From: Streptococcus cristatus
GTDB lineage: Bacteria; Bacillota; Bacilli; Lactobacillales; Streptococcaceae
Direction: 5' to 3'
DNA length: 59,168 nt
Assembly: GCF_003943465.1 (NCBI RefSeq)
Contig: NZ_RJPR01000012.1
Coordinates: 18,940 to 78,107 of the forward strand
The notes under the pieces were generated by a model. That model was given only the letters and a program-made list of their open reading frames with translations, was not told the DNA's origin and ran no database searches. The position numbers and the translations under genes were made by a program. The number at the start of each line of letters is the position of its first letter. Within the stretch, counting starts at the first letter, position 1. Below, one piece after another: positions 46,808 through 56,142 of the stretch.

Positions 46808-49554
46808 TACATATCCTCATCGTCATCATAATTGTCATAAACGTCCACCCAATTTCGCAACTCAATTAAGTTAACCTTATAATTTGCAGTTTCAGTGGAG
46901 CCACTAGTTTTAGGGAATCCCACTCCTAACGCGAATAAAAATTCAGGTAAATCTTTATTCTCATTCTTTGAATAATCGGCTTGTATTATATGTAGCATTA
47001 AAATAGGATCTCTGTTGGCTATCAAATACGCCTTGTCCGGAATATTTTTCTTATTCTCATTTCCTGGTATGTTTCTATATGCTTCTTCCGCATCTTGAAT
47101 CTCTTTTTTCGTTAATCCAATTCGTGTGCATCCACCAGCTCCAACACGTAACTTAGTACCACTCACACTGATCATTTTCTTATCAGCTAAAATTTTTCTT
47201 TTTTCTGTCCCTTCGATCTCTAATATTTCTTCACCACACTGCAACGGCTCATTGTATGGAATACCAGTTCCAGATTTTATCAATACTACATCCCATCCAT
47301 TGCTCCAATGATGACTCTCTATAAATTCCGCAAGTGCCCTACCATTGAAACTCAAATGCCATGGATTTGTCTCGAAATCTAGCAATAATTGAGCAATATT
47401 ATCCCCAGGAACATTTTTCCAGTAATAATGTCCTCTCGTACGCTCTTCATCAAAAAATCTATCTCCAATACTACTCAATGAATTTACAAAATTCTTGAAT
47501 GCTGTCTCATTTGAAGCCAAAATGTTTTTTGATGTTTTTAATCTAGGTGTCTCAAGTAAATTACCAGAGACTGTAACAGGACACGTCAAATCAGTTGCTG
47601 TACGCATTTTGTTTCGCGCGGTCACGATTAATGCGCCAGGATCTTGTCGAACTTTAAGGCCAAAGTCTCTAGGAGTTTGATTCGCGTTTCTCATTTTCGA
47701 GATTTCTTCCTTAAGTTCAGCTGTTGCTCTAGTAATTTGTCCGTACCAATCGATTGCTTCTGGTGTCATCCATACCTTTGCAACATCCCCATAGTTTGGT
47801 CTATATCCGAACCAACGCCCCATCTGCAACAAAGTATCATACATCTTTGTATTACGATGGAAATATGTTACGCCAAGGCCCTCTAATGTCAAACCTCTAG
47901 ACATACTATTTCCACCTACTGCAATCACTCGTAAACCATCATTCTTATGATTAAAATAGTCTAAGCTTGCAGCACCAGTTTTCATATTTACCGCACGAAC
48001 TTCAATAGGGGAAATTGCCTTATGCAAATAATTTTTAAGCAAGTTTTCCCATTCTATTCCCACAATTCCGCTCAAATGATACTTGTCCCAAACAACATGC
48101 ATTGCTTTTATGTTTCTGATTTTTTCACTTTGAGAAAGTGGTAATTTAGCACAGTTTCTAACATCCGATTTTACCTGATCTAACCATACATTCAGCATTT
48201 CTTGTATCTGATTTTGAACATTGGTATAAAGGCTTATATGTACCATCATAGATCTATGTTCTGTAAGATCACCTCTATAATCACGAATTGCATTTAGCAA
48301 CAAGAAATAATATGCGGCTTCATATAGATCCTCTGGTAAATCTTCTACCACAAAGTCTTTTTTATGTTTCGGAGGGAAGCACGCTTCTAACTCTTCTATA
48401 TCAATCTCTTGGAGCATGTGATCGCTATCAGAATTTTCACCAAATATCCTATCCGCGCCAATATAATTAGTAGGAGCAGACAGCGCATAAATAAAATCAG
48501 CTGGAAAGAGATCATCGTCTTTTTCCGGATCAATAAAAATATTTGCAAAAGGCGTTGCTGTAATACCTAAATAAGTAGTTTTACTGAATAAATTCAATAA
48601 ACGTCTGATACAGTCATTAATTGCAGCAGGCTGAGAATCTTCGTCTTTCGTATTAACTGATGCGTTGTCAGCCTCATCATCAATTAGCATAAGCGGAAGA
48701 TCAATCTGTCCGGCGGCATTTTGCGTATTATTATCTGACAGCCACTTGATTAAGTTATTCAAAATCCTTTTATTCTTCTTCACCACTAAAATAACAGGAC
48801 AATTAACATTTTCGATGCCCAAATTATTGTTTCTCAGAATACCGCTATCAAAATCTTTAGTTACAGAAGTAAACGCAACGATTTTTTTATCTGTTCCATA
48901 TCTTCCTACTCCGACCGGCTGATTCTTTATACCCTGTTCAGCTTTAGGATCCAGATAATATTCGCTTTTTCTTCCAGTACATTCTGCATCCAATCTTTCT
49001 TGTGTTTGCTTACGCAAATTCTCCTGCATACCTGCTAAAACAATAATAATTCGATACCCCGTATCCGCTGCTTTGTTACAAATAGCTGTGTAGTTAGCAG
49101 TTTTCCCTGACTGTACATCTCCTAGAACCAGACCTTTTATTGAAAAATGATCTTCTGAAGGATCACCACATAAATCTAATATTTCATCTGAAACTTTACC
49201 AAGATTTGTTGTAACTCTCGGATTCCAATGTTTCATTTGTTCCAGATATTTCTTATACCTGTTCCAAAAGAAGAAATCGAGGTCGGCTCTCTTTGAAGGT
49301 AACCATGATTGATGCCCATTGTTCCGATCATTAATATATACCCCAATATCCATCTGGATTACTAACGATTGCTTGAGTCTAGAAATTATCTCTGCAAATT
49401 CATCATCAGAAACCGGCATAATAGATGAATTTGCATTTCTAATCTTAGTGGCTTCCTTTAGAAATTCTTCTTCTGTAGGTGGAACTTCCTTATAAATATT
49501 GTTAACAAATGCGGAAATTATATTTTCTAATTGTTCAACATATGGATTAATCAT
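46807..49554 (-). CDS. Z1-domain ATPase/helicase-like protein
   Basis: A 915-residue P-loop protein. Walker A GDVQSGKTANYTAI is at about 145-158 and the Walker B box LPLMLIDDEADNAS near 290-303. YLGITATPFANIF corresponds to helicase motif III, and the Z1 domain has GNSMSRGLTLEGLGVTYF and LLQMGRWFGYRPNYGD (motifs V-VI with the arginine finger). Z1 proteins are superfamily-2-like motors found with MutL-like ATPases in predicted R-M systems. It overlaps the GHKL gene by 8 bases and the nuclease gene by 1 base. Confidence 0.94.
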   Translation of the reverse strand: MINPYVEQLENIISAFVNNIYKEVPPTEEEFLKEATKIRNANSSIMPVSDDEFAEIISRLKQSLVIQMDIGVYINDRNNGHQSWLPSKRADLDFFFWNRYKKYLEQMKHWNPRVTTNLGKVSDEILDLCGDPSEDHFSIKGLVLGDVQSGKTANYTAICNKAADTGYRIIIVLAGMQENLRKQTQERLDAECTGRKSEYYLDPKAEQGIKNQPVGVGRYGTDKKIVAFTSVTKDFDSGILRNNNLGIENVNCPVILVVKKNKRILNNLIKWLSDNNTQNAAGQIDLPLMLIDDEADNASVNTKDEDSQPAAINDCIRRLLNLFSKTTYLGITATPFANIFIDPEKDDDLFPADFIYALSAPTNYIGADRIFGENSDSDHMLQEIDIEELEACFPPKHKKDFVVEDLPEDLYEAAYYFLLLNAIRDYRGDLTEHRSMMVHISLYTNVQNQIQEMLNVWLDQVKSDVRNCAKLPLSQSEKIRNIKAMHVVWDKYHLSGIVGIEWENLLKNYLHKAISPIEVRAVNMKTGAASLDYFNHKNDGLRVIAVGGNSMSRGLTLEGLGVTYFHRNTKMYDTLLQMGRWFGYRPNYGDVAKVWMTPEAIDWYGQITRATAELKEEISKMRNANQTPRDFGLKVRQDPGALIVTARNKMRTATDLTCPVTVSGNLLETPRLKTSKNILASNETAFKNFVNSLSSIGDRFFDEERTRGHYYWKNVPGDNIAQLLLDFETNPWHLSFNGRALAEFIESHHWSNGWDVVLIKSGTGIPYNEPLQCGEEILEIEGTEKRKILADKKMISVSGTKLRVGAGGCTRIGLTKKEIQDAEEAYRNIPGNENKKNIPDKAYLIANRDPILMLHIIQADYSKNENKDLPEFLFALGVGFPKTSGSTETANYKVNLIELRNWVDVYDNYDDDEDM

Positions 49555-51013
49555 TCTTCAAAATATCCTCCTTAATTTTTTCTACTATATCATGATGTGC
49601 CGAATAAGGTTCAATACAATCAATAGCATCCAGTAGATTACATTTTTCTTGCTTGTCAGCACACATCGTAATCATTTCCTGTAGTGATTTTACTATTTCT
49701 ACATCTGACTGCTCATTATCATTGGTAATTTGCTCATCATTATTCAAATCCACATATAATTGATTAAGAGGCAATCCCATTTCAATCTGTTGCAACAATA
49801 CATTTAATGACACTTCTATATCGGGATGTGCTTTAATCATTTGTTGCACAAGTGGATGCTCGCGATTAACTTCATAATAAAATCCGCCTTGCTTATTTTT
49901 CATACGGTTCCAAACGTGAGTTTCTGTATCACTTATTTCCTTTTTACCTCTGAAAGTCCACGTTCTTTTGCTCCGTTCAGCAATTTGATTAATAATTATC
50001 TCCAAATTCTTTCTAACTTCTGCTGGAGGCAATGCGGACGATTTCTTTATGTCTAGAGTCCACAGATCATCTAATGTGTTTGGGATATCAACACGGATTC
50101 TGGCAAGTTTTGATAAGTCTCCTTGCCTCATCATTCTGAACCAAGTACCCCAAACCAACAATCTTTTGTTCCTGTATACATAAAACCCTTGTTGTTTTCG
50201 AAGTCCATCCTTCCCACCAAGCATTTTAATTTCATCTGATGTCAGCTTAGATATGTGAGGAAGAATATACGGTCTCACTAATATCTTATTGCCCTGAATA
50301 ACTAATTTTTCATCATCCATGGCTTGAACACTTTTCTCCGTCAAAAATGGGTCAATTCCTTTAATTTTTTCTCCGTTAATTGACAGTTTAAGTTTTGTGA
50401 TCCCTGATTCACCCGCTAAATATCTGTGGTAAACAAGAGAAAGTTGATCTCTGACTCTATCAATTTTACGTCCTAACGATAGTTCAAAATTGATCTCGCC
50501 AGCCTTGAGACGATCTAATTTTTGCCAGACTACTAATGTGCCTGATTCGTATTTTATCAATTCATCAAACTGAGGTATTTGTTGGATATCTTCCTCATCA
50601 AGAACATTTAAGGACCAATCTCCTACTTCTGTAACATGATCTATATCCCATTGACGTCCTTCCAAATTATCTCCTTGCTTAGAAATGACAGTCAGACATC
50701 TACACTGAGATAAAGATGCAGTTTTTAGTCCTAAGCCAAAGCGTCCTAAATCTTTTTTATCCCTTTCTTCAGTTGGATTCTTACTTCCATATTGCATCGC
50801 AACATCAATTTCTTCTTCGGTCATTCCTTTTCCATTATCGAGAATTGCAATATATGCACTGTCTACCGGAAAAAAATAGATATCAACATTCTTTGCATTT
50901 GCTGCGATACTGTTATCAATAATATCTGCCACTGCAGCCTCAAGAGAATATCCAATAGCCCTTGTTGACTCAATTAAAGTAGGCGCATAGGGTGGCAAGC
51001 TTTTTGTTTTCAT
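49547..51013 (-). CDS. GHKL (MutL/MORC/Hsp90-type) ATPase of a restriction system
   Basis: A 488-residue protein with an N-terminal GHKL ATPase: N-box EAAVADIIDNSIAANA (25-40), G1 ILDNGKGM (57-64), G2 DLGRFGLGLKTASLS (88-102). The middle contains an S5-like arm and the C-terminal part is charged and helical. Such MutL homologues in R-M operons were proposed as the source of eukaryotic MORC proteins. It likely dimerises on ATP binding and controls Z1 and the nuclease. It is the first large gene of the operon, 31 bases after the HTH gene. Confidence 0.92.
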   Translation of the reverse strand: MKTKSLPPYAPTLIESTRAIGYSLEAAVADIIDNSIAANAKNVDIYFFPVDSAYIAILDNGKGMTEEEIDVAMQYGSKNPTEERDKKDLGRFGLGLKTASLSQCRCLTVISKQGDNLEGRQWDIDHVTEVGDWSLNVLDEEDIQQIPQFDELIKYESGTLVVWQKLDRLKAGEINFELSLGRKIDRVRDQLSLVYHRYLAGESGITKLKLSINGEKIKGIDPFLTEKSVQAMDDEKLVIQGNKILVRPYILPHISKLTSDEIKMLGGKDGLRKQQGFYVYRNKRLLVWGTWFRMMRQGDLSKLARIRVDIPNTLDDLWTLDIKKSSALPPAEVRKNLEIIINQIAERSKRTWTFRGKKEISDTETHVWNRMKNKQGGFYYEVNREHPLVQQMIKAHPDIEVSLNVLLQQIEMGLPLNQLYVDLNNDEQITNDNEQSDVEIVKSLQEMITMCADKQEKCNLLDAIDCIEPYSAHHDIVEKIKEDILKND

Positions 51014-51044
51014 TTGCAGATCCCTTCCTTAGCTAAACGAGCGT

Positions 51045-51257
51045 TTATTCATTTTCATCCCGTATGAATTCCATAATATCCCCGACATCACATTTGAGTT
51101 CGTTACAGATTTTTGCTAGTACTTCTGTAGTAACATTTTCATATTTACCTAGTTTTGCAAGTGGAGATGAACTGATTCCTGCATTCTTTCTCAAATCTGA
51201 TTTTTTCATATTTTTATCAATCAGTAACTTCCATAATTTGTTATAACTCATCTTCAT
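51045..51257 (-). CDS. XRE-type helix-turn-helix control protein
   Basis: A 70-residue Cro/CI-like protein: LWKLLIDKNMKKSDLRKNAG, then SSPLAKLGKYENVTTEVL and KICNELKCDVGDIMEFI. This is a whole HTH_26-type DNA-binding protein without further domains. Placed 31 bases upstream of the GHKL gene, it resembles the controller (C) proteins of R-M systems that time expression on entry into a new host. The start at 51257 has GAGGAG upstream; a second Met lies two codons later. Confidence 0.85.
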   Translation of the reverse strand: MKMSYNKLWKLLIDKNMKKSDLRKNAGISSSPLAKLGKYENVTTEVLAKICNELKCDVGDIMEFIRDENE

Positions 51258-51264
51258 ACTGGTT

Positions 51265-52885
51265 TTACTCCTCTATATTCCATGACCTTCCATACAGTTC
51301 ACAATTATCATTTGAAAGACGAAGAACACAATTCCTCTCTAGAATATCCCTAGTCTCCGGTCTGCAATCATCCTGCTTGTCATAAGCAATAGGCACTTGT
51401 TTCTTTGTGCTATTATAGATTTTTATAATTCCATCCTCGACATTCTTTTCGAGATTTTTAAACAATAACGAATCATGCGCCAACGCCGGAAGTGCTGTAG
51501 AAAAAAGCATCGCCAGATCATAAACTATCATTCCTTTATAATTTGATACTGTTCCCGTATCCATAGGCGTTTCAAATTTATAACTATCATAACGATTGAA
51601 GTGGATATACGGTGGCTTACGCTGATTCGAAAACAAGGAATCATTAAACTCTTTCATTTTACCGTTCAGAGTTACTTCAATTTCTCTCAAGATATCTTCA
51701 ATGCTACGTCTTAAAACTTCATCCGCATTGGCCTTTACTTCCTGCAATTCTTTTTGCTTTAAGAACGCCTGATTCTGGGTTCTCAATGCATTTATTTCTC
51801 CTGTGATAGCAGAATGTTTATCAAAAAATTCTTTAGAAATATTACCGACAAATCCAAGTTCTTCGGGTGTTTACTATTTCAAATTGTTCTTTTATGATAT
51901 CAATTTCACCCTTTATAGCATTCTGTTCACTTTTAAACTGTCCGTCTAATATTTTTGCTAATTTCCGATAGTACTGCTCCACTTCATATATCTTTCGAAG
52001 ATTCACTGTCGGAAAGTATTGTTGTAATGCAGCTATATCTGCCTCTGTCGGATACAACCCATATTCCAAGCTCATATTAACAAGTCTGAGTCGCATTTCT
52101 TTTGATTGTAGCAGTGTCTCTAAATTAAGCTTTATTGTTGTTAATTCCGCTTTGCGTTTATTTTTCTCAATTTCTTCATCCGTATGACCTTTTTCTGCAA
52201 TCTCCATTAAAGTTCCCAATTCCTGTTCTAACGCGCGAATTTCCTGAAGATTTTCTTCATACTTCTTTTTTCCACCGACTAAATTGGAAATAAACACATA
52301 TTTTCTTGCAGTATTGTAGGCAGCAAGTCTATTTTTATGTTCATCAACGCTCTGTTTGAACACTTCGATATCCTTATACTTATCAAAAAGCGTCAAAATA
52401 ACATTGATAGATTTTTCCATATTTTGACCCGGAATTCCTTGTAGCGGATTAAGTTCATCATGGTTCTTCTTTCCATAGATTCTGAAGAAACTACTAAGAG
52501 TTTTCCTAAATGATATTCCGGCAAAATCCATGTTGTAGTTAACCTTTAACCAGTTCGCAAACTCTGTTTTCGCATAAGTCTTATCAGTTCTACGATAATG
52601 ATTATCACAAATATAGAAAGTATCACTATCACCGGTATTTCTCTCAAAATAATATCTGATACCATTAAACTCAAATGCAAAGAATATTGGGTGATTACCT
52701 TCCTGTTTAACGCCATCACTTTTAACATAAGTATCTCCACCGAATACAAAATCAATTGCCAGTAACGCTGAGGACTTACCTATTGACATAGCTCCATCGC
52801 TCTTACCCAGAATTATATTCAAGTATTACATATATTTTATAGTATACCATTCCTTACCCTTTTCCTTAAACGCTAGAGACTTCAT
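51265..52885 (-). pseudogene. DUF2326-type ABC ATPase of an ABC-three-component system, broken twice
   Basis: The natural start is the ATG at 52885, directly after the previous stop (MKSLAFKEKGKEWYTIKYM). An in-frame TAA at 52826-52828 (codon 20) interrupts it just before YLNIILGKSDGAMSIGKSSA, which holds the Walker A P-loop. The frame then stays open to about 51871, where one extra base in an A run (51870-51872 on the plus strand) shifts the frame; removing it joins ...FEIVTPEELGFVGN to NISKEFFDKHSAI and the DUF2326 C-terminus ending at 51265. The total is about 540 codons, with a long coiled coil in the middle. TTG at 52822 could give a shortened product. Confidence 0.85.
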
Positions 52886-52887
52886 TT

Positions 52888-53112
52888 CTATAAGCAGATG
52901 AACATCTCTCCCTCATCATTTATGTCTGTAGCTCCTAAAGCATACAGACAATCCATAACAGACATAAAATCTGTTGCATCATCCAGTAACTGTCTGATTT
53001 GCTTGTACAAATCAACAACCGGTACTGGTCCATTCTTAATTGCGTCAAGTACAATTGGAATCTGTGCTAACGTACTCTTTTTATATGAATATAATTTATT
53101 AGGTAATTGCAT
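52888..53112 (-). CDS. ABC-three-component system middle component
   Basis: A 74-residue protein: MQLPNKLYSYKKSTLAQIPI, then VPVVDLYKQIRQLLDDATDF and MDCLYALGATDIND. The winged-helix-like pattern matches small middle components of ABC-3C conflict systems, which always lie directly upstream of a DUF2326 ATPase, as here. The frame is intact. Its start overlaps the end of the previous gene by 14 bases. Confidence 0.78.
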   Translation of the reverse strand: MQLPNKLYSYKKSTLAQIPIVLDAIKNGPVPVVDLYKQIRQLLDDATDFMSVMDCLYALGATDINDEGEMFICL

Positions 53113-53647
53113 CGAATACCTCACAGCTCTGAACAAAGTACGATACTACAATCTGGCACAAAATCTCATCCATCAGACTAACCTTATGGATTATCTGTGC
53201 GATTTCATTAAAAATATCGACCTTCGACTTCTTTGCTTTCTTTAATTTTTTATACATAGCATGTATTTGGTCTTGCACTTCATCATAATCAATATCGTAC
53301 TTCTCACCATTACAATGCAAAATTCTATTTTCTATATCGAAGAAAATCCCGTAATAGCCCAATGCCTTAGAGATTACCGTATCACGTTTTAGTACCTCCT
53401 GTAAATTCATCAAACCATTCTCTCGAATTTCTTTACATTCATCCAATGCTCCAACCACGTGAAAAGCCATTATACGCAAATCAGAGATATCTACATCTGG
53501 AATTCTATCAATATTTCTTTCTCAGAATCGCTCAAAACGATTATCACATTCAATTACCAATTCTGTTATATATTCATCTGGGGTCATATCCATGAAATTC
53601 AAAAGAAAATAATATGCTGAGTCACAGGTTCTTAAGTCATAATTCAA
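53099..53647 (-). pseudogene. ABC-3C-associated protein with a DarT-like N-terminal pattern, in-frame stop
   Basis: From a TTG at 53647 preceded by AGAGGAG, a 182-codon frame runs to 53099, with a single TGA at codon 42 (53522-53524; FERF-stop-ERNID, where Trp is expected). After it comes the stretch MAFHVVGALDECKEIRENGL, with the His-x(10)-I-x3-GL spacing of ADP-ribosyltransferase-fold proteins such as DarT and KptA, then GIFFDIENRILHCNGEKYDI. The family is not certain. It is coupled to the middle component by overlap and belongs to the same module. Confidence 0.6.
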
Positions 53648-53670
53648 AAGTATCACTCCTCTTTGTTTCT

Positions 53671-54153
53671 TTATTTAGCATCAATGTAACGACTGACAGG
53701 TATCGGTGTACCATTTCCAATAAACATTCCCTCTCTGAAGGCTCTCAGCATCGAAATCGACGCATTATCTATAAGACCACTATTTTTGTCTTCAAGAAGC
53801 AGATCAATCTGTGTCGTAATATCTTTAGAGGACAACTGTTCTATTCCTCTTTGAATCATCGCAATTCTCTCCGGGTCCGTTCCATCATCCATTACAACTG
53901 AATTATTGAGAATACTTAAACTTGCCGCTATCATTAATGTGCTTCGCCTTGCTGTATCTAATAATAGTTATACTTCCTCTGGGGAGAGCGCATATTTCTT
54001 ATCTTCCTGATTTTCAACCTTGTTAACAACTTCAATCTCACTTGCCTTATAGGTGTTTTTCTGCTCAGCGATGATTTGAGTAGCTTTTATAGGCTTATCC
54101 GAGTCTTTTATCGCAGATATAAATAGTTTGAGATTTTCCCATCCAGCCTTCAT
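53671..54153 (-). pseudogene. Unrecognised gene interrupted by an in-frame TAA
   Basis: A continuous 161-codon frame from ATG 54153 to 53671, with one TAA (53968-53970) after LSPEEV where Gln is likely. The halves read on without a shift: KAGWENLKLFISAIKDSDKP before and LLLDTARRSTLMIAASLSIL after. The frame is also open upstream to about 54198, so the original start may be further away. Mostly helical and charged; no family recognised. It leads the decayed ABC-3C module. Confidence 0.55.
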
Positions 54154-54278
54154 TTTTGCTTTGGATGCTGGAACGGCTCTCTCTTTAAAAATAGTTCATT
54201 ATTACAAATGCCACCTATCAGCTTACCGTCAAAATACACAAGGTATCCGTCCATCATGGATGCGTCTGCGGGACTCAA
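54150..54278 (-). pseudogene. Fragment resembling a TfoX N-terminal domain
   Basis: A 42-residue frame just past the recombinase: SPADASMMDGYLVYFDGKL followed by IGGICNNELFLK. The M-M-x-x-Y-x-x-Y-x-x-G-K-x-x-G-G-I pattern matches TfoX N-terminal domains. It lacks the usual 25 residues before MM and everything after the LFLK strand, and the tail REPFQHPKQK looks unrelated. It may be the leftover of a gene cut by the recombinase element; that is inference. Confidence 0.4.
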
Positions 54279-54301
54279 AAGGTTTGGGTGAACCTTTTGA
54301 G
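54274..54301. repeat. Perfect 11-bp inverted repeat next to the recombinase stop
   Basis: CTCAAAAGGTT (54274-54284), six-base centre TGGGTG, AACCTTTTGAG (54291-54301), six bases past the recombinase stop codon. It lacks a T tract in the direction of the gene. The position suits an attachment-site half, or a transcript-end hairpin. Confidence 0.6.
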
Positions 54302-54307
54302 GATTAA

Positions 54308-56089
54308 CTACGTTTCACTAACAAACTCACACACTCGACGTGTGTTGTCTGTTACTTGAGAATACATTTTTTTATCCTCGTCACTGTTTTGAGGACACAA
54401 TTTATTTGATTCTAGTTTAGCATTTTTACGTTTACTTTTGAATTGTTTGCCATCCTTATTTTGAGTTTCTCCTGTTTTGAAAATTATGGTTAGCATTGCA
54501 GGATCAATTTCACCATCGCTATTAACACCACCTACAATAATTTTCTCAACGATACTCTCAAAAACTGTACGATCAAACTCAGTGAGCATTTTCTGTGAAG
54601 ACAGTAATTGTTTAAACTCAGTTAGTCTTTTCTTAACATCAATTTCTGACTTCAATGTTGTTTCAACATTTACCTTTTCTTCTTCAAGATATTCTTTTTC
54701 TGAGAAGAGCTCATTATATTTTTCATTATAAATAGAATCGCTAACTTTCCCTTCGAGCCTTAGATTTACAAGATTCTCCTCTTTTTTTAGTAAGGTTCGA
54801 AGTTTGTTTGTAATCCTTTTTAGTTCCTTGTTAAGGCTATTGTCATTCAATTCAGATTCTATCGTTTCAAGCAAGTCTGTCAATAAGTTTTCATTTGAAT
54901 GATAGAGTTGTCTGTAAGCTTCCATGAAAGCTCCCTCAATAGCGAGCTCTTCTAATCCTTTACTATGCTTACAAAATTTCTTTCCTTTCTTTATCGATGT
55001 AACACAGTGCCACACAACTTTGCGATAATCTGAACGGCAGTGCCAACTTCTTCTAGATAATATTGAATCACAAAAGCCACATTCCAACATACTACTGAAA
55101 GCATACATTTTTGAATAGCGTTCACGTTTTCCATTTACATTTGCAGCTGTCTTTTTATTTCCTGCCCTACGCAACCTAATCTCCTGAGCTTTCTCAAAGT
55201 CCTCTTTAGATACTATAGGTTCATGATTATCTTTGATATAGTACTTATCTTCTTCACCAAAATTACTCAAACGCCTCTTGCTTATTGGGTCAACTGTAAA
55301 AGTTTTGCCCATTAGAATATCGCCCTTATATTTTTCATTCTTTATGATTCCTAAGACTGTTGTATCATTCCAATGATCTAATCCTCTCGGAGATTTGTAA
55401 CCTAGTTCATCAAGTTCCCTTGCTATAACTTTCCCCCCAAAACCTTCTAAGTACCTTGCAAAGATATAACGAACTATTTTTGCTTCTTTTTTATTGATAG
55501 AAAGTTGCTTGGTTTCTACATCATAGTCATACCCCAAGCACCCTTGAAACCCTATCAGTTCACCACGTTGCATCTTCATTTTTAATCCCTTTTTCACATG
55601 TGCAGATGTATTTTCTACTTCTTGCTGTGCAACAGAGCTAAGAATGGTTAGAAGTAGTTCTCCATCCATAGTAAGGGTATCTATGTTCTCTTCTTCAAAA
55701 TAAACTCCAATTTGCATATCCTTTAACATTCTGACATACTTCAAAGTATCTAAGGTGTTTCTTGCAAATCTGGCAATTGCTTTTGTGACAATGTAATCTA
55801 TTTCTCCATTTACACAATCATTTATTAATCGTTGAAAATCTTGTCTCTTTCCTACTTGTGTTCCGGATATACCTTCATCTGCATAAATATCTGCAAGTTC
55901 CCAATCTGAACGCTGAGAAATATATTCTTTGTAGTGTCTTACTTGAGATTCATAACTGTTCTTCTGATCATCGCTATCAGAACTAACTCGGCAATAAGCA
56001 GCAACCCTTTTTAAATGTCTTTCTACATTGACACCTCTACGTCGAACTAAAGAATCAGCTTTTATTATTTCAACATTATTTTTTTTCAT
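54308..56089 (-). CDS. Large serine recombinase
   Basis: A 593-residue site-specific recombinase. The resolvase domain has the nucleophile Ser in AAYCRVSSDSDDQ (about residue 37) and the arginines in IARFARNTLDTL. The recombinase domain follows (GYKSPRGLDHWNDTTVLGIIKNEKYKG), then a zinc ribbon (MLECGFCDSILSRRSWHC, then a second Cys pair around 370-385) and a coiled coil near 420-490. This is the type that moves integrative elements such as Tn4451, Tn5397 and many ICEs and phages. The gene is intact with AGGAGG before its start. Confidence 0.95.
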   Translation of the reverse strand: MKKNNVEIIKADSLVRRRGVNVERHLKRVAAYCRVSSDSDDQKNSYESQVRHYKEYISQRSDWELADIYADEGISGTQVGKRQDFQRLINDCVNGEIDYIVTKAIARFARNTLDTLKYVRMLKDMQIGVYFEEENIDTLTMDGELLLTILSSVAQQEVENTSAHVKKGLKMKMQRGELIGFQGCLGYDYDVETKQLSINKKEAKIVRYIFARYLEGFGGKVIARELDELGYKSPRGLDHWNDTTVLGIIKNEKYKGDILMGKTFTVDPISKRRLSNFGEEDKYYIKDNHEPIVSKEDFEKAQEIRLRRAGNKKTAANVNGKRERYSKMYAFSSMLECGFCDSILSRRSWHCRSDYRKVVWHCVTSIKKGKKFCKHSKGLEELAIEGAFMEAYRQLYHSNENLLTDLLETIESELNDNSLNKELKRITNKLRTLLKKEENLVNLRLEGKVSDSIYNEKYNELFSEKEYLEEEKVNVETTLKSEIDVKKRLTEFKQLLSSQKMLTEFDRTVFESIVEKIIVGGVNSDGEIDPAMLTIIFKTGETQNKDGKQFKSKRKNAKLESNKLCPQNSDEDKKMYSQVTDNTRRVCEFVSET

Positions 56090-56142
56090 ACTGAAATTCC
56101 TCCTTTTGATTCTATATTACCGCATTCAAATAAAAAGGTCAG

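Noticed and set aside
47126..48922. Plus-strand frames inside the Z1 gene.
   Set aside because: Shadows of a well-supported 915-residue protein; no independent evidence.
53522..53524. Selenocysteine at the TGA of the ABC-3C-associated gene.
   Set aside because: No selenocysteine insertion hairpin is visible after the TGA and streptococci lack the machinery.
38145..53970. Several in-frame TGA codons at places where Trp or Cys is expected, which could mean DNA from a bacterium or phage that reads TGA as an amino acid.
   Set aside because: TAA and TAG stops and frameshifts occur in the same region, and the intact genes use TGG for Trp and end normally. Ordinary decay explains it.
39403..54285. 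AAAAGGTTT occurs at the end of the HNH gene (39403-39411) and in the hairpin beside the recombinase (54277-54285), suggesting direct repeats bounding a 14.9-kb element.
   Set aside because: Nine A+T-rich bases can recur by chance in 15 kb, flanking bases differ, and the recombinase would lie outside the element. Not supported without an empty site.
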